Of a stretch of DNA of 64,000 nucleotides, positions 43,430-54,400 are shown piece by piece (position 1 is the first letter of the stretch; each line of letters begins with the position of its first letter). Made by a program: the position numbers and the translations under genes. The DNA lies in contig NC_092345.1 of the NCBI RefSeq assembly GCF_963676685.1, forward strand, positions 51,829,527 to 51,893,526, read 5' to 3'. This DNA is from Mytilus edulis (lineage: Eukaryota; Mollusca; Bivalvia; Mytilida; Mytilidae). A model generated the notes under the pieces. The model saw nothing but the letters and a program-made list of their open reading frames with translations, was not told the DNA's origin and did not search any database.

Positions 43430-46290
43430 ACAGAGGTTCAAAGTTGCCCATTTACGTATTTTTCATAAAAAACACACATTCAATACTCTTCAACATAATA
43501 GTATCCCCACGGCAAAGTTCCGAATCGGACCTAGCTCATTTTAAAGGTATTGACCCCAGCTATTCTCCACTTAAATATTTTTCTGGGATCCGGCTCCGTC
43601 TGGCAACCACAATGGTTCAAAGTTGCCCATTTACGTATTTTCCATATTAACCACACATTCGGTACTTCTTGGCATATCCCCACGGCAAGGTTCCGAACCG
43701 AACCTAGCTCATTTTAAAGGTATTGACCCAAGCTATTCCCCACTTAAATATTTTTCTTGGATCCGGGCCCGTCTGGCCACCTCAAGATTCAAAGTTGCCC
43801 ATTTACGTATTTTCAATACCCCAAAATCCTTTTAGTCACTAGTGTATCTACACCAAATTTTATATAGCAAGTCAAAAAGGGTACAACATCACCATTGAAT
43901 AACTATAAAATGAACAAATATTAGATATTTCGGATAACTGATATCCTTATTCAATAATAGCACGATGTCAAATGAATTATGTAAAAATATTCAAACTGAG
44001 AAACTTTTTCTAAATCTCGTTTATACAATTTAAGCGAACACCACAGACACTGATACAATTTTAAAATTTCCAAACACGGCTCAAAGGTTACAAAGATATG
44101 CCAAATGTAAATAGTTATTTTCGATGTGTACTGGACAATTTTAAATTTCCAAAGGTTGTGACAGTTTAGATGTTATAACTGCATTGAGGGCAGTCCTCAA
44201 ACAAAAAAATCAAAAAATGTCCTAACCGATCCAAGTTTGAAGAATATTTCAAATTTTACAACGGTTGGGCAATTGCAACAGTAACTACATATTTAAGCCT
44301 CCCAAACGTATAGCAGTCTAATAACGATTAGAAAAATAAGTTTGATCTAATGAGGTAAAATAATTGAACGTGGCTACGTACTTATACATCCATCCCGAAT
44401 GAATGAAGCCCTGTAATTTAAACTGGTATTTTAAAAAGAATTTCGAACTGTAAAGCCGGAGTTACTGGAAATAAGTGAAGACAGGAAAATGAGGGACTCA
44501 TTCTATGTTTTTTCATATATGCCCTCTGGGGAGACTGTCCGTAACTTTCTTATCCAAAATCTTTCCCGATCGACTCTGTCGACCCTCGACCAACCTTCGT
44601 TGTGGTCTATGATTGTGATGGCAAGGTTTTTGAGATCAGCTTGTGTGTGCCCAGGTGATCTCAAATGACGACATACGGGTAGGTTGGGCTTGCAAGTGTG
44701 GTCACTTCGATGACCATTCATGCGTTTGTTGAATGGCTGCTATGTCTCGCCAACATACTGCATGCCACATCGACACTGAAGGAGTTATACAACATTCTGG
44801 GTTTTGCAAGTTACATTGCAAAATATAGTGTACACAGACCCAGCCGAGTGGCAAGTACATGTTTGAGTATTAAGTATTTGTTGACAAGTCAGACAGCGCC
44901 TGTTACCACATTCCTGCAATTGAACAGCTTTTATTTGATGAGACGTCTGCTCTAACAAATACGTCTTTGAGACTTGCTGGTCTCCGAAAAGCTAAGACAG
45001 GAGGATTGGGAAAGATCTTGGGTAATTTAGGGTGTTAGGCAATAGTTTGCCAATTGGCACGGATCAAACGTGAAAGGTTAGTTAAGGCTGGATTGTATGT
45101 TAGAACAAATGGGACTATTTTGCAGTGCCTCTTCCGTTTGTACTGTAAGAGGTTATTGCGGCTGTTATTGTTGGCGCGCGCAAACCCCTTATATATGTCC
45201 AATTTCTTATAACCTCGTTTAGTCAAAAACCGTTTCGTGACAGCCTCCTCAGAGGAGCAAATCTGCTTGACTCTCAGAGCTTGACTGTACGGGATACTTT
45301 TCGTACAGTGTTTGGGGTGACAGTTTTGGGGAGAAAGGTACTGATGTTTATCTGTGGGTTTACAGTAGAGGTCTGTTGATATGACACCGTCCTTTATAGA
45401 TGTGGTTGTGTCTACGAAAGATATCTTAGAGTCGGAAATTTCATACGTAAATTTAATTGAATGGTGGGCGTTGTTTGCATGTCTGATGAAATCATTCAGT
45501 TTTTGTTGGGATTCAATCCATTTAATGTCAACATCATCAATGAAACGGAACGAAGACAAATGGTTGGAAATTTTATATACTACAGAGTCTATAATATCGT
45601 CGAATTTGGGACATTGAAATACCAGGGGGTCTCACCGTCATCTGAGCGGTCTCCGGTAGGTTTGCACAATATATTTATTCTTTTTTTCCGCTTTCCATGG
45701 ATATTTCTGAATGTTTTTGGAGTGGCCGGCTTTAGTTTTAGTTTTATATATTATATATTTAATTGGATCTTTGATGAATCTTTGATGTCGTTTTGTTGAT
45801 AAAAATCTATATTACTGTGTTAAAAGACAAATCTGCAACTTATATATAAGGGTTTATATTCGTAGACAAGACAACGAGAATTTACGACAGCTTGAAGGGG
45901 TCATAAAACTAACTGCAGCGTAATTTTTTACTCCTGTTAACTATGAAAATCATACTTTTTAATGATTTTCAACTAAATTTTAATATTGAACTGACTGCTA
46001 CATTGTAGCAGCCGGTTGCATATTGAATATCAAATATCGAATAGCTAACCGGCAGCTTGCTTCACTAAATATTCAAAACGTAATGAAATGCTTTTAAAAT
46101 CAGTACAAGCCGCGAAGTTGTCGAATTCCGCTGTTAAATTATATTTAACTAAGATTTAGCGATTTTTTGAACGTTTGAGTCTCATGCAGTTTTATTTTTT
46201 ATTTTTTAGACATATCGTCAAAATTTGCTGCTGGAAAAAAAGTGGCTGCTATCTTGATTGGCCAATAAATGTGGCTGCCAGCTTGGGTCT
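43430..46290 (-). repeat. Right inverted arm of the 9-kb block
   Basis: The arm mirrors 37251-38830: tandem units at 43440-43830, then an extra segment (43870-45570) absent from the left arm, then shared sequence to the outer end at 46290. The two edges of the extra segment each carry TATATAAAATT. Confidence 0.75.
44503..45640 (-). pseudogene. Penelope-like element: reverse transcriptase C-terminal half and GIY-YIG endonuclease, broken
   Basis: On -, the frame from about 45610 to 45035 includes FRFIDDVDIKW (the catalytic Asp pair of the reverse transcriptase palm), HHSIKFTYEIS, LYCKPTDKHQYLS and SIPYSQALRVKQIC, all hallmarks of Penelope-like elements. After a stop, a linker with CGNRRCLTC leads to the GIY-YIG nuclease: CGMQYVGET, an in-frame TAG, then FNKRMNGHRSDH and ERFWIRKLRTVSPEGIYEKT, ending at 44503. 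The order RT then GIY-YIG is that of canonical Penelope-like elements, whose product nicks DNA and copies the element RNA into it. The N-terminal fingers are missing (5' truncation). Stops disable it. Confidence 0.88.
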
Positions 46291-47931
46291 GGTGAGATTA
46301 ACAGATAGACAATCATCAATGGTGTTAATTTGGCCATAAACTAAATAAAAAGGTAACATGAACAAGTACTACAATTGTACTTCGAATTGTAGAAATTAAT
46401 ATTTTGTTGAAATTAAAAAAAAAGCCCAACATGATTTTGTTTTCCGTATGAGAATATTTAGCACTTCAATATATCATCAGGCAGATCATCACAAGCAATC
46501 TGACTCTTATTGATCAGAACTATAACTTTGGTAAGATATTAATGGTTGAAAGTCGACAATTCAGGTTTATTTCAGGATTAAATAGAATAAATCGTCTCAA
46601 AAGTTTCATATAATATTTATAGTGTGTTTGCTAATATTAGGTGCATTTTATAGATTAAATAATCAACAATGCTCGTATCCATGTAGTCAAACATACATGG
46701 TGATTTATTTGTACATATGTCTCTAATTTAGACAAAAGATGTTATATTTCATTTGACACTTAAATTCCTGAAGAAAGCAGTCCTCGAAAACAACAAAATT
46801 GGTTCCCCACGAATAAAAGTACGTTGACAAAAGTCTGTTTCTTTGTATGTATACATTTTATATTTGTTTCACGTAAGTGTTCCTGCTGTTGCTGCTGTTT
46901 CGTTAATTTCCTCTTATGGTTAACGTGTTTCCCTCGGTTTCAGATTGTAACCTGGATTTGTTTTCTCTCAATCGATTTATGACTTTTCGACGTCAATGAC
47001 GAGTGATAAAACAATCTGGTATCTAAGACTTTCAATCAGAACAAATATATCGTATAACAGATTAAGTGTAAAAAAGTGATTGATATTTAGAAAAAAAAGG
47101 GATTTTGTGCAATGCCAAAATACAGGTATCGATAGAATGTAGGGACGTAAATGGTCTTATGTGTATAGGTATAATATTTAGCTATCTTGATCTTGAACGT
47201 GTTACTTTTTGATTTTATTGAAACTAGGTGATAAATTAAGTCAGGGTGTATTTCAAACAAACATTTTAAAAACCAAAGAAGGATCTTAGAAGAATGAAAA
47301 TTCCTTCCAGAGTTGTAAAAGTCCAAATGACGTGTAAGATGCATCTAATTTATACGTGTTTGTTTGAATAAAGTGCCTAGAAATACATCTATTTATTCTA
47401 TTCTTCAACTGTCAGTTGTTAAAAGATACAAAAACGTATTGTAATTTTTAATGATAACTGATTCATGTAACATTGATGCAATGTTCTTTCTTGTTCTCCT
47501 CGATCACCATCCAAAACCCGAACTGTTCCAAGTTGTTCGTTTTTATATAAATTATACAGTCAGGCCAATTTTGCGGTGTAACTTGTAATACTGACCATGA
47601 TAAGAAAATAGAATATTTTTTCACTCACCCCTTGGCCTGGATTACCTTTCCAGCCATTAAGTGTACTCTGTTTTTGATAATTTCGCTGAACGCAACACGA
47701 AAATTCAAAATTTGATGTTATTTTTTAAGTCGAGGAGGACAAGATACTACCATTAAAACATATTTGTTACATCAATAGAAATTCGACAACTAATTGAAAT
47801 ATACCACTATTCATATCCTATTCAGTTTGTTACATCAAATTAATCAATAGAAATTCGACAACTAATTGAAATACACCACTATTCATATCCTTTTCAGTTG
47901 GTTCATTCTATATTGACACAAACATAAGGTG
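46291..47931. other. AT-rich intergenic DNA between the 9-kb block and the chitinase
   Basis: No gene is supported; an 85-codon frame on - (47344-47087) has no domain. A 72-bp tandem duplication lies near 47765-47900, where CAATAGAAATTCGACAACTA starts at 47773 and again at 47845. Confidence 0.5.
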
Positions 47932-48160
47932 ATGTGGTATGGTTGCAAATGGGACAATATCCATGAAAGTTCAAATGAAGTAGGTGAATGCAGTTGTATG
48001 CAATAACATGACCTTCAACAGTGAAAAAAAAACCAGCTAATGGCCTAAATTTTAATAAAACAATTTAGGAAACAAAAATTGAACAGACATTAACAAACGA
48101 CGACTATCGAACTATAGGCTCATGACTTGTCACAGGCACATACAGGGTGGGGCAGGTTTA
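47932..48160 (+). repeat. CCAATGAGACA-family repeat copy beyond the chitinase 3' end
   Basis: It includes GATGTGGTATGGTTGCAAAT, GGCCTAAATTTTAATAAAAC, AACAAACGACGACTATCGAA and CTTGTCACAGGCACATACAG in the usual order. Confidence 0.65.
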
Positions 48161-48217
48161 GGACGGAATATTAGAGTGTGTTTGAATCAAAGAACTAAAC
48201 AGTGTTAGATTATAAGA

Positions 48218-48223
48218 TTTATT
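48218..48223 (-). terminator. Poly(A) signal of the chitinase gene
   Basis: AATAAA on - (TTTATT on +) lies about 45 bp after the TAA stop at 48268-48270, a usual distance. Confidence 0.65.
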
Positions 48224-48267
48224 AATATTTTATGATTTTGCGTTAATCTTCCGGATATTCTATGAAT

Positions 48268-48452
48268 TTATCCTCTGTAGTTCATACATGCTGGAACATT
48301 GAATGGATAATCGCATGCGTCTTGTTTTGGATTGAATGCTGTTCCTGGAGCACACGGTTCATGAAAGGTAAGTCCGAAGGAACATTGGTAGTACGATCCA
48401 CAGTCACTAGCATCACTGTATAATCCATCGGATTTAGTACGACAAAAGTTTG
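48268..48452 (-). CDS. Chitinase exon 11 (second CBM14 and stop)
   Basis: The acceptor is AAACTTTGTAG and the exon enters in phase 1. It encodes [11 protein letters not shown]…DCGSYYQC…[10 protein letters not shown]…[11 protein letters not shown], the six Cys of a CBM14/peritrophin-A domain, then MNYRG and TAA. Confidence 0.93.
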
Positions 48453-51400
48453 CTACAAAGTTTTTACAGAAGAAAACATTTAATGGTTGTTTTACAGTAG
48501 ACAAATCGGTTAAAACATCAGTTGTACATTTTCGTAAACGAATAGTTCTGAATCAGTTTCGCGATTTGGCTAGTCTTCGACAAGTTAGTTTTTTAAATGT
48601 TATGTGGGTGGTGTCAGCAATTGTTATAATTTATTGTGTAAAGTTTACAAAGGCAAGTCATATCTTTGTTTTAATCGTTTATGTAAACATAAACTCATCT
48701 TCCGTGGTTGCCCCATCCCTCAACCATATTTGATGATTTGTTTAATTCATTATTATGATCCTGTTATATTCTTGTATGTTTTTGTTTTCGGTGGAGCCCT
48801 TTTAAAGCATTTGTCACATATTACAATTCTGTGTTTGTCTTCACATGTTGCCAAGACTTACGACTTATCAGAGACCGATATGCCATATAGAAATATGTCC
48901 GTCGTTGGAGTCTGTATGTCATTTCTAATTCTATAATTGTAATAAATGGTCGTCCCACTGTCTATATCACTCTGTTCAGCTCTTTAAATATTATTCCGTA
49001 TCATGTCTTTGTGACGTCAAATACGTTGACCCGGCCTTACTCGACAAAAAGCTTCATATTATGTCTCGCAGCTGATATTTTACGATATCGACATGCAGAT
49101 AACCTGATAATCGGTACGTATGTAGTAATAAAAGGCTTATTTCGATGAAATTTCAATTTGTTTAACTTATAGTACGAGTCAGTTTTCAAATGTTTATTCC
49201 TACACATATTTTAAAGCATTATTTAAGTGTTTGTATTTTTTTCTTCATAACAGCTTCTGTAATTTAAGAAAGCTGAAACTTCGATATTGTGAAACATAAT
49301 TACGTTTAAAAATAATGTTCTGCTAATTCCCGATCATATAATCATTTTGCCAGAAGACGACGCATCAAATGCATAGTTTTGTGTTAAAGACTATGAAATT
49401 CATAAATAACTTGATGAGAGGGAATTTATTATGAGGATACAGAAAAAATATCATTATTGCCATACTTACTATTAAAATTAGGAGAGCTGGTAACAGGTGC
49501 ATTTGTTGGTGACTGCGTGGGTGCATTGGTTTGTACCGGTGCGTTCGTAAAAGCAGGTGCGTTGGTAAAGACTAATAGTTTAGTTGGAGCATTTGTTTGA
49601 ATAGGAGATGGTGTAGATGTTGGTGGGGGTACATAAGTTGGACCATTAGTTGGTGCAGGTCGGTACGTTGGACCAGTAGTTGGTGCAGGTGTGTAATTTA
49701 AAAGCTTGGTTGGCATATTTGTACCGACAGGATTCCTTGTAGGTGAATTTGTCTTCCAAGGACTATTCGTAAACGCTAATAATTTTGTTGGAGAATTAGT
49801 ATTAGACGGCGTGTTTGTATTTGGAGCATTTGAAAACACTAAAAGTTTAGTGGGTCCATTCGTGTTTAAAGGGCTTGCTGTAGTACCGGTCTGTGACGGT
49901 TGGTTTGGTTGCGAAGGGTTTGTACAGTTAGCGTTCCTTGGCCAATCGCAATATCTGGTCTTTGAGTTGTACTGCAGACCACTTGCACAATGGGCTAAAA
50001 ATGGCGAACCACTAGCACAAATATAATAAGAATCGCAAGATGATGGGTTGGGATAAAATCCATCCCGCATTCCCTTACAACTGAATATGGCAGGTACTCC
50101 AAGTTGTCGAGTAGAATGCACTGTAAAAGTCAATACTACATTTCATATTACAGAATATAAAAAGTTTGTCATTTTCTTAAAAAAATAAACTGTATCTGTT
50201 TTTTTTAAAATCAATTTGATTTAAGGGTATAATTCAGTAATAAATTAATATTAAAAGATATGGAATATGCGTCACTGAAACAACTGCAGTTCAACTTTAA
50301 ACTTTAGATTAGATAATCATTATTGATGTGTCAGTTAAATCGAATAAAAAAACATTCAATCAAATAAATAAATTTCTGGGAATCGTTTGTATTTTTTTCT
50401 GTATGATGATTTTTTTTTAAATGTTATTGTTATGGTTATTGAAAGACCAGTAACATCAATTTGTAAATGTCTGACAGCTCTTACAAAAAGAAATGATAGG
50501 GAACTAACCCACTAAAGCAAACCATATAAGGAATACAAAATTATTCTTACACAAATCATACCTCCTTTTGTTGTATTTATAACTTTTGGTTTGAGCGTTG
50601 TACTTGTTGTTGTCAAGTGCTGAGTTGTAGTCTGTGAACTCACTTGGGGTGTAGACTGTTGTTGTACTCTTTAAATACATGAATAGATAAATTACATTTA
50701 AAAGAGTGGAACTCATTCGAATCCCGCCCTGGTCAACGCTTACAAAAAGCTACTAGAAATGAGAGCGCTCTTTAAAGGGGCACTAGCTACGAGATATATA
50801 AAAAATCTAATAAATTGTTTTGCTCAATCATTTAATGAAATGCAAAGTGAAATAATGATTTGATTTTAGCAGCCAGTATCATGTATGGTTCAGTTTTGTC
50901 AAAATAAGCTAAAAAACATTGATTATGAATTATTCACTTGCAAGTGAATAATTCGACCTCATTGAATCCATATTCAGGTGAACTTCAATTTATCCTCTTA
51001 GCTTGAGACGGATAACACGTGAATTAGACCTTGCAATACAACACCAACGGAACCCTTTAAGACTTGTCAAAACTATCTTCAACTTAGCTTTTTGTGTTAA
51101 TACAACCGTTGCATACTTGACAGCGGGCTCCCATTGCAGTGCCAAGTAGACAACTATCCAACAGATTCGCCATACGGATTACAACAATGAATAAAATCAA
51201 CATCGTATAGTCAGCGATTAAGAGCTCCAACATATAGCCAAATATGGAATAATTCAAATGAGAAAATAATCATAACAAAGCAAAACAATTTAACAAACAT
51301 AACAGTTTTATTTTCGTCTTATATGTACATAAAAAGAATAGTTTTGATAAATAATCTATATCAAATCTCCCCTCAACAGCAGCGTATTGCACTTTCAAAA

Positions 51401-54400
51401 TAATATTCGACTTTTTGGGGCTTAACTATGAAAAGTTGTTGTAAAATCGTTTTAAGTTTTTCATTTAGAATTTCCAATATTCAGATTCTATATTAAATTT
51501 CGTCAACTCTTATAACTGTGCCAAACACTAGAAATACCAATACCCCTCTTTTTCGATGTAAAGTAAAAAAGTAATAAAGTAAGCAGTGAATTGATTTTAA
51601 CTTACGGCTTTATGACAGGACCTCCACTTCTCTTAAGTTCATCTTTTATTGCATTTACCAAAGGAAATTTCCCTTGCCCACAGTTACCATGGAAATCATC
51701 TAGATCTAGAGCCCAGACCATAGTTCCACCAAAACCATGTTGTTTGATGTACTGCACCTGTTTCAAAGAAAATCATAAGAGTAAGTGTAATGGATATTTC
51801 TATCATACTTTTCCCTAAGTTTGTCTGATTAGTCAGTTAATTTGAATTCAGAGATCAAGAAAAAGCTGACAAAAAGAAAGCATGTGATGATGTTCAGACA
51901 AATGAATTAAACATACTAAATAAGATAACATTCAATTTTCTCCAGAAAGGATGGAAATATCTTGCCTGTATATTATTGGCTCTCATAATTTGAGAAAGGC
52001 AAAAAAGTTTCCTACTCCAAAATGTTTCCGTCAATGATTTTAAAATATTTCAAATTGTAAGTAAACCATTATAGGTCAATGTACGGCCTTAAACATGGAG
52101 CATTGGATCACACCGAACAGCAAGCTATAAATTACTGGTGTAAATAATTAGTGTATTAAAACACATTTTGTGTGTTTTTATGTTAAGTTCTTGAGTCACA
52201 CTAAACGTCCATTTTAGATACCTTTATTTTAATACTATCAACATCTTCATATCCAATCCATTGTGATCCTTTCACAACATAGGGGACCATTTGATCAGCA
52301 AGATAGTGTCTTGTTCCACCAGTTTTCAATAGTTCACAAATCTTATTGAACAAAATGACACAAAGATTATTCGTAATTCAATTACAAAACGTTTAAATAT
52401 GAGCTTTTGTTTACCAGTGCATTTACTATTTCTGCCTATAGAAATGCAACAGCAAGTTGTAGATTCTATATGAAGCTAGTTATTATTTTTTTTAAAAAGC
52501 AGATTCTTGCTATTCAAAGTGGTAAAATTTCTTGTAACTGAACAAACTATGAAAAGTTGAGTTTCGTTAATCATTTCATTGCAACTCTAATGATGTGTGT
52601 TTGTTTGTAAGTGTTTATTACCACTTTCGACCATGGCTATATCATGGCTACCTGTTTTTATTGGTTAAGGATTGCAGGGATACCCAGGGAGAACCGTCCA
52701 CCCTAGAAAGACAACTGGCAATGATTGCTTATTCATGAATTGGGTCCGAATTCACTACCCTCAGAGCTGACAGGCTAGTGATTAATGTTGATAAGCCAAC
52801 GAGGCCTGTTAACATTAAAGAAAACAAGTTAGATTATTTGCATTACAATATTTTCGTTGAAACCATATTTTTGAAGTTAAAGGATTCAATATTTCATATA
52901 CACTACAATGTCGAATAGGTTGTACAATCAATGTTCTAATTGCAAACGAACCAAGTTATCATTAATTTCGAAAAAAAACTACTTTGCTCTATTGATTTTA
53001 CCATGTAATCTCCTCCATTGTGTAACTTTATGTGTTAGAATTTTTAATGTTAAATTCGAAAACAACAAAATCTAGAAAATGAAATATGAATTAGTTACCT
53101 TAAAGAAATATAGCGGAAGAAAATGTCGAGCAACTTGTATGAATAACATTATCTATAATGCGACTAAGCATGAACAAATTCAACTACTAAACACATGTTA
53201 AACTATAGCAGAAGTATAATACCTCATAATATGCCATGAAACCCTTTTCTCCAGTGAAAGGTCCAGCATTACTTGGACTTCTGGAAGTTGAGTCTAAATC
53301 ATGATTGCCTGGGTTTTGTAGAGTGAATCCTCTCCCATACATAGCCAACCCTACATTTATCATAGATGCTGGCATACCTCCGTTGACCCAATAATTAGCG
53401 GCCCAATCCTGAGAAAACATCAATTTTATAATACATTTATTATTGCAGCTGTGTTTGTTTTTAAAATTTTGGTTGAATTATTGATTTTATATAAAGCACA
53501 TGCTAGCTTAAAAGCAAAATGACACAATTGCAAGTACAATGTCCTCATAAACAATTTGTATATCACATTTTTGTAAAAGGTTTGAAATGCTGTTTGCAGA
53601 CACAGGACTGATGAGTCAACATAGTTTCCTTTCATACTACAATGCATTGAACTATGCGAAATAAAATAATGGTTAAACATGTTAAATAATGTCTATGCAT
53701 TTGTTGGAATATAACCCAAGCAAAGTATATATCCCAATAACATGAATTCGAATCCCGACGAAGAAACGAAAGAATAAGCTTCCGCAAATTTGCATTTTTT
53801 ACATGATTGTAGAGCTGATATTTAGAGTACCGGGTAACTAGCCTGAGCCCCCCTTTTCGTTTGAAAAATTTGGTTGGTTATGTAGGGGATCATTGAAGCA
53901 TGACTGGAGCGGGGCCCTTTAGGTCAGTCAATACATGTCAATACCTGTATTGAACGATTGAAATTAATTAATAAAAAAAAATTGAAACTAACAAGTTGTA
54001 ATTGTTGGCATTTGTTTTTTTGTATATGGACAAATCGGATAACTGCGAGTACTCTCAGATCTGTTCCTAGTGTCTTTTTTTTGTCGGGATGTACAAGTCC
54101 ACTTGTATGTTTGTCCATCTGATGAGTTAAGCCTTTTTCAACTGATTTTTATAGTTCGTATTGATGTTGTACTGTTATACCACTGTCCCAGGTTAGGGGG
54201 AGGGTTGGGATCCCGCTAACATGTTTAACCCCCGCCACATTATTTAAGTATGTGCCTGTCCCAAGTCAGGAGCCTGTAATTCAGTGGTTGTCGTTTGTTT
54301 ATGTGTTACATATTTGTTTTTCGTTCATTTTTTTTTTATATAAATAAGGCCGTTAGTTTTCTCGTTTGAATTGTTTTACATTGTCTTATCGGGGCCTTTT

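Larger units (their letters stand above)
37251..46290. mobile_element. 9-kb block with long inverted arms: decayed Polinton/Maverick-type element with a nested Penelope-like element
   Basis: The outer ends match in inverse orientation (AGACTCAGTCTGGCAGCCAC at left; AGACCCAAGCTGGCAGCCAC on the other strand at right) and similarity runs inward with small gaps. The left arm is about 37251-38830 and the right arm about 43430-46290. Ends starting AG and finishing CT, long inverted repeats and a protein-primed type DNA polymerase B in the middle fit a Polinton/Maverick. The block is shorter than usual (15-20 kb), and no integrase, packaging ATPase or capsid gene was recognised, so it is a deleted relic. 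The right arm holds an extra 1.7 kb with a Penelope-like coding region that is only partly present at left. Six-base target duplications are not clear. Confidence 0.65.

Noticed and set aside
45381-45799. Open frames of 78 and 112 codons on +
   Set aside because: They are antisense to the Penelope-like reverse transcriptase and its upstream repeat.
48604-48936. 110-codon hydrophobic frame on + inside chitinase intron 10
   Set aside because: It starts with GTG, has no signal or domain pattern I trust, and lies antisense within an intron.
50504-50716. 70-codon frame on - over chitinase exon 9
   Set aside because: It uses another frame of the exon; only the Ser/Thr-rich frame keeps phase with exons 8 and 10.
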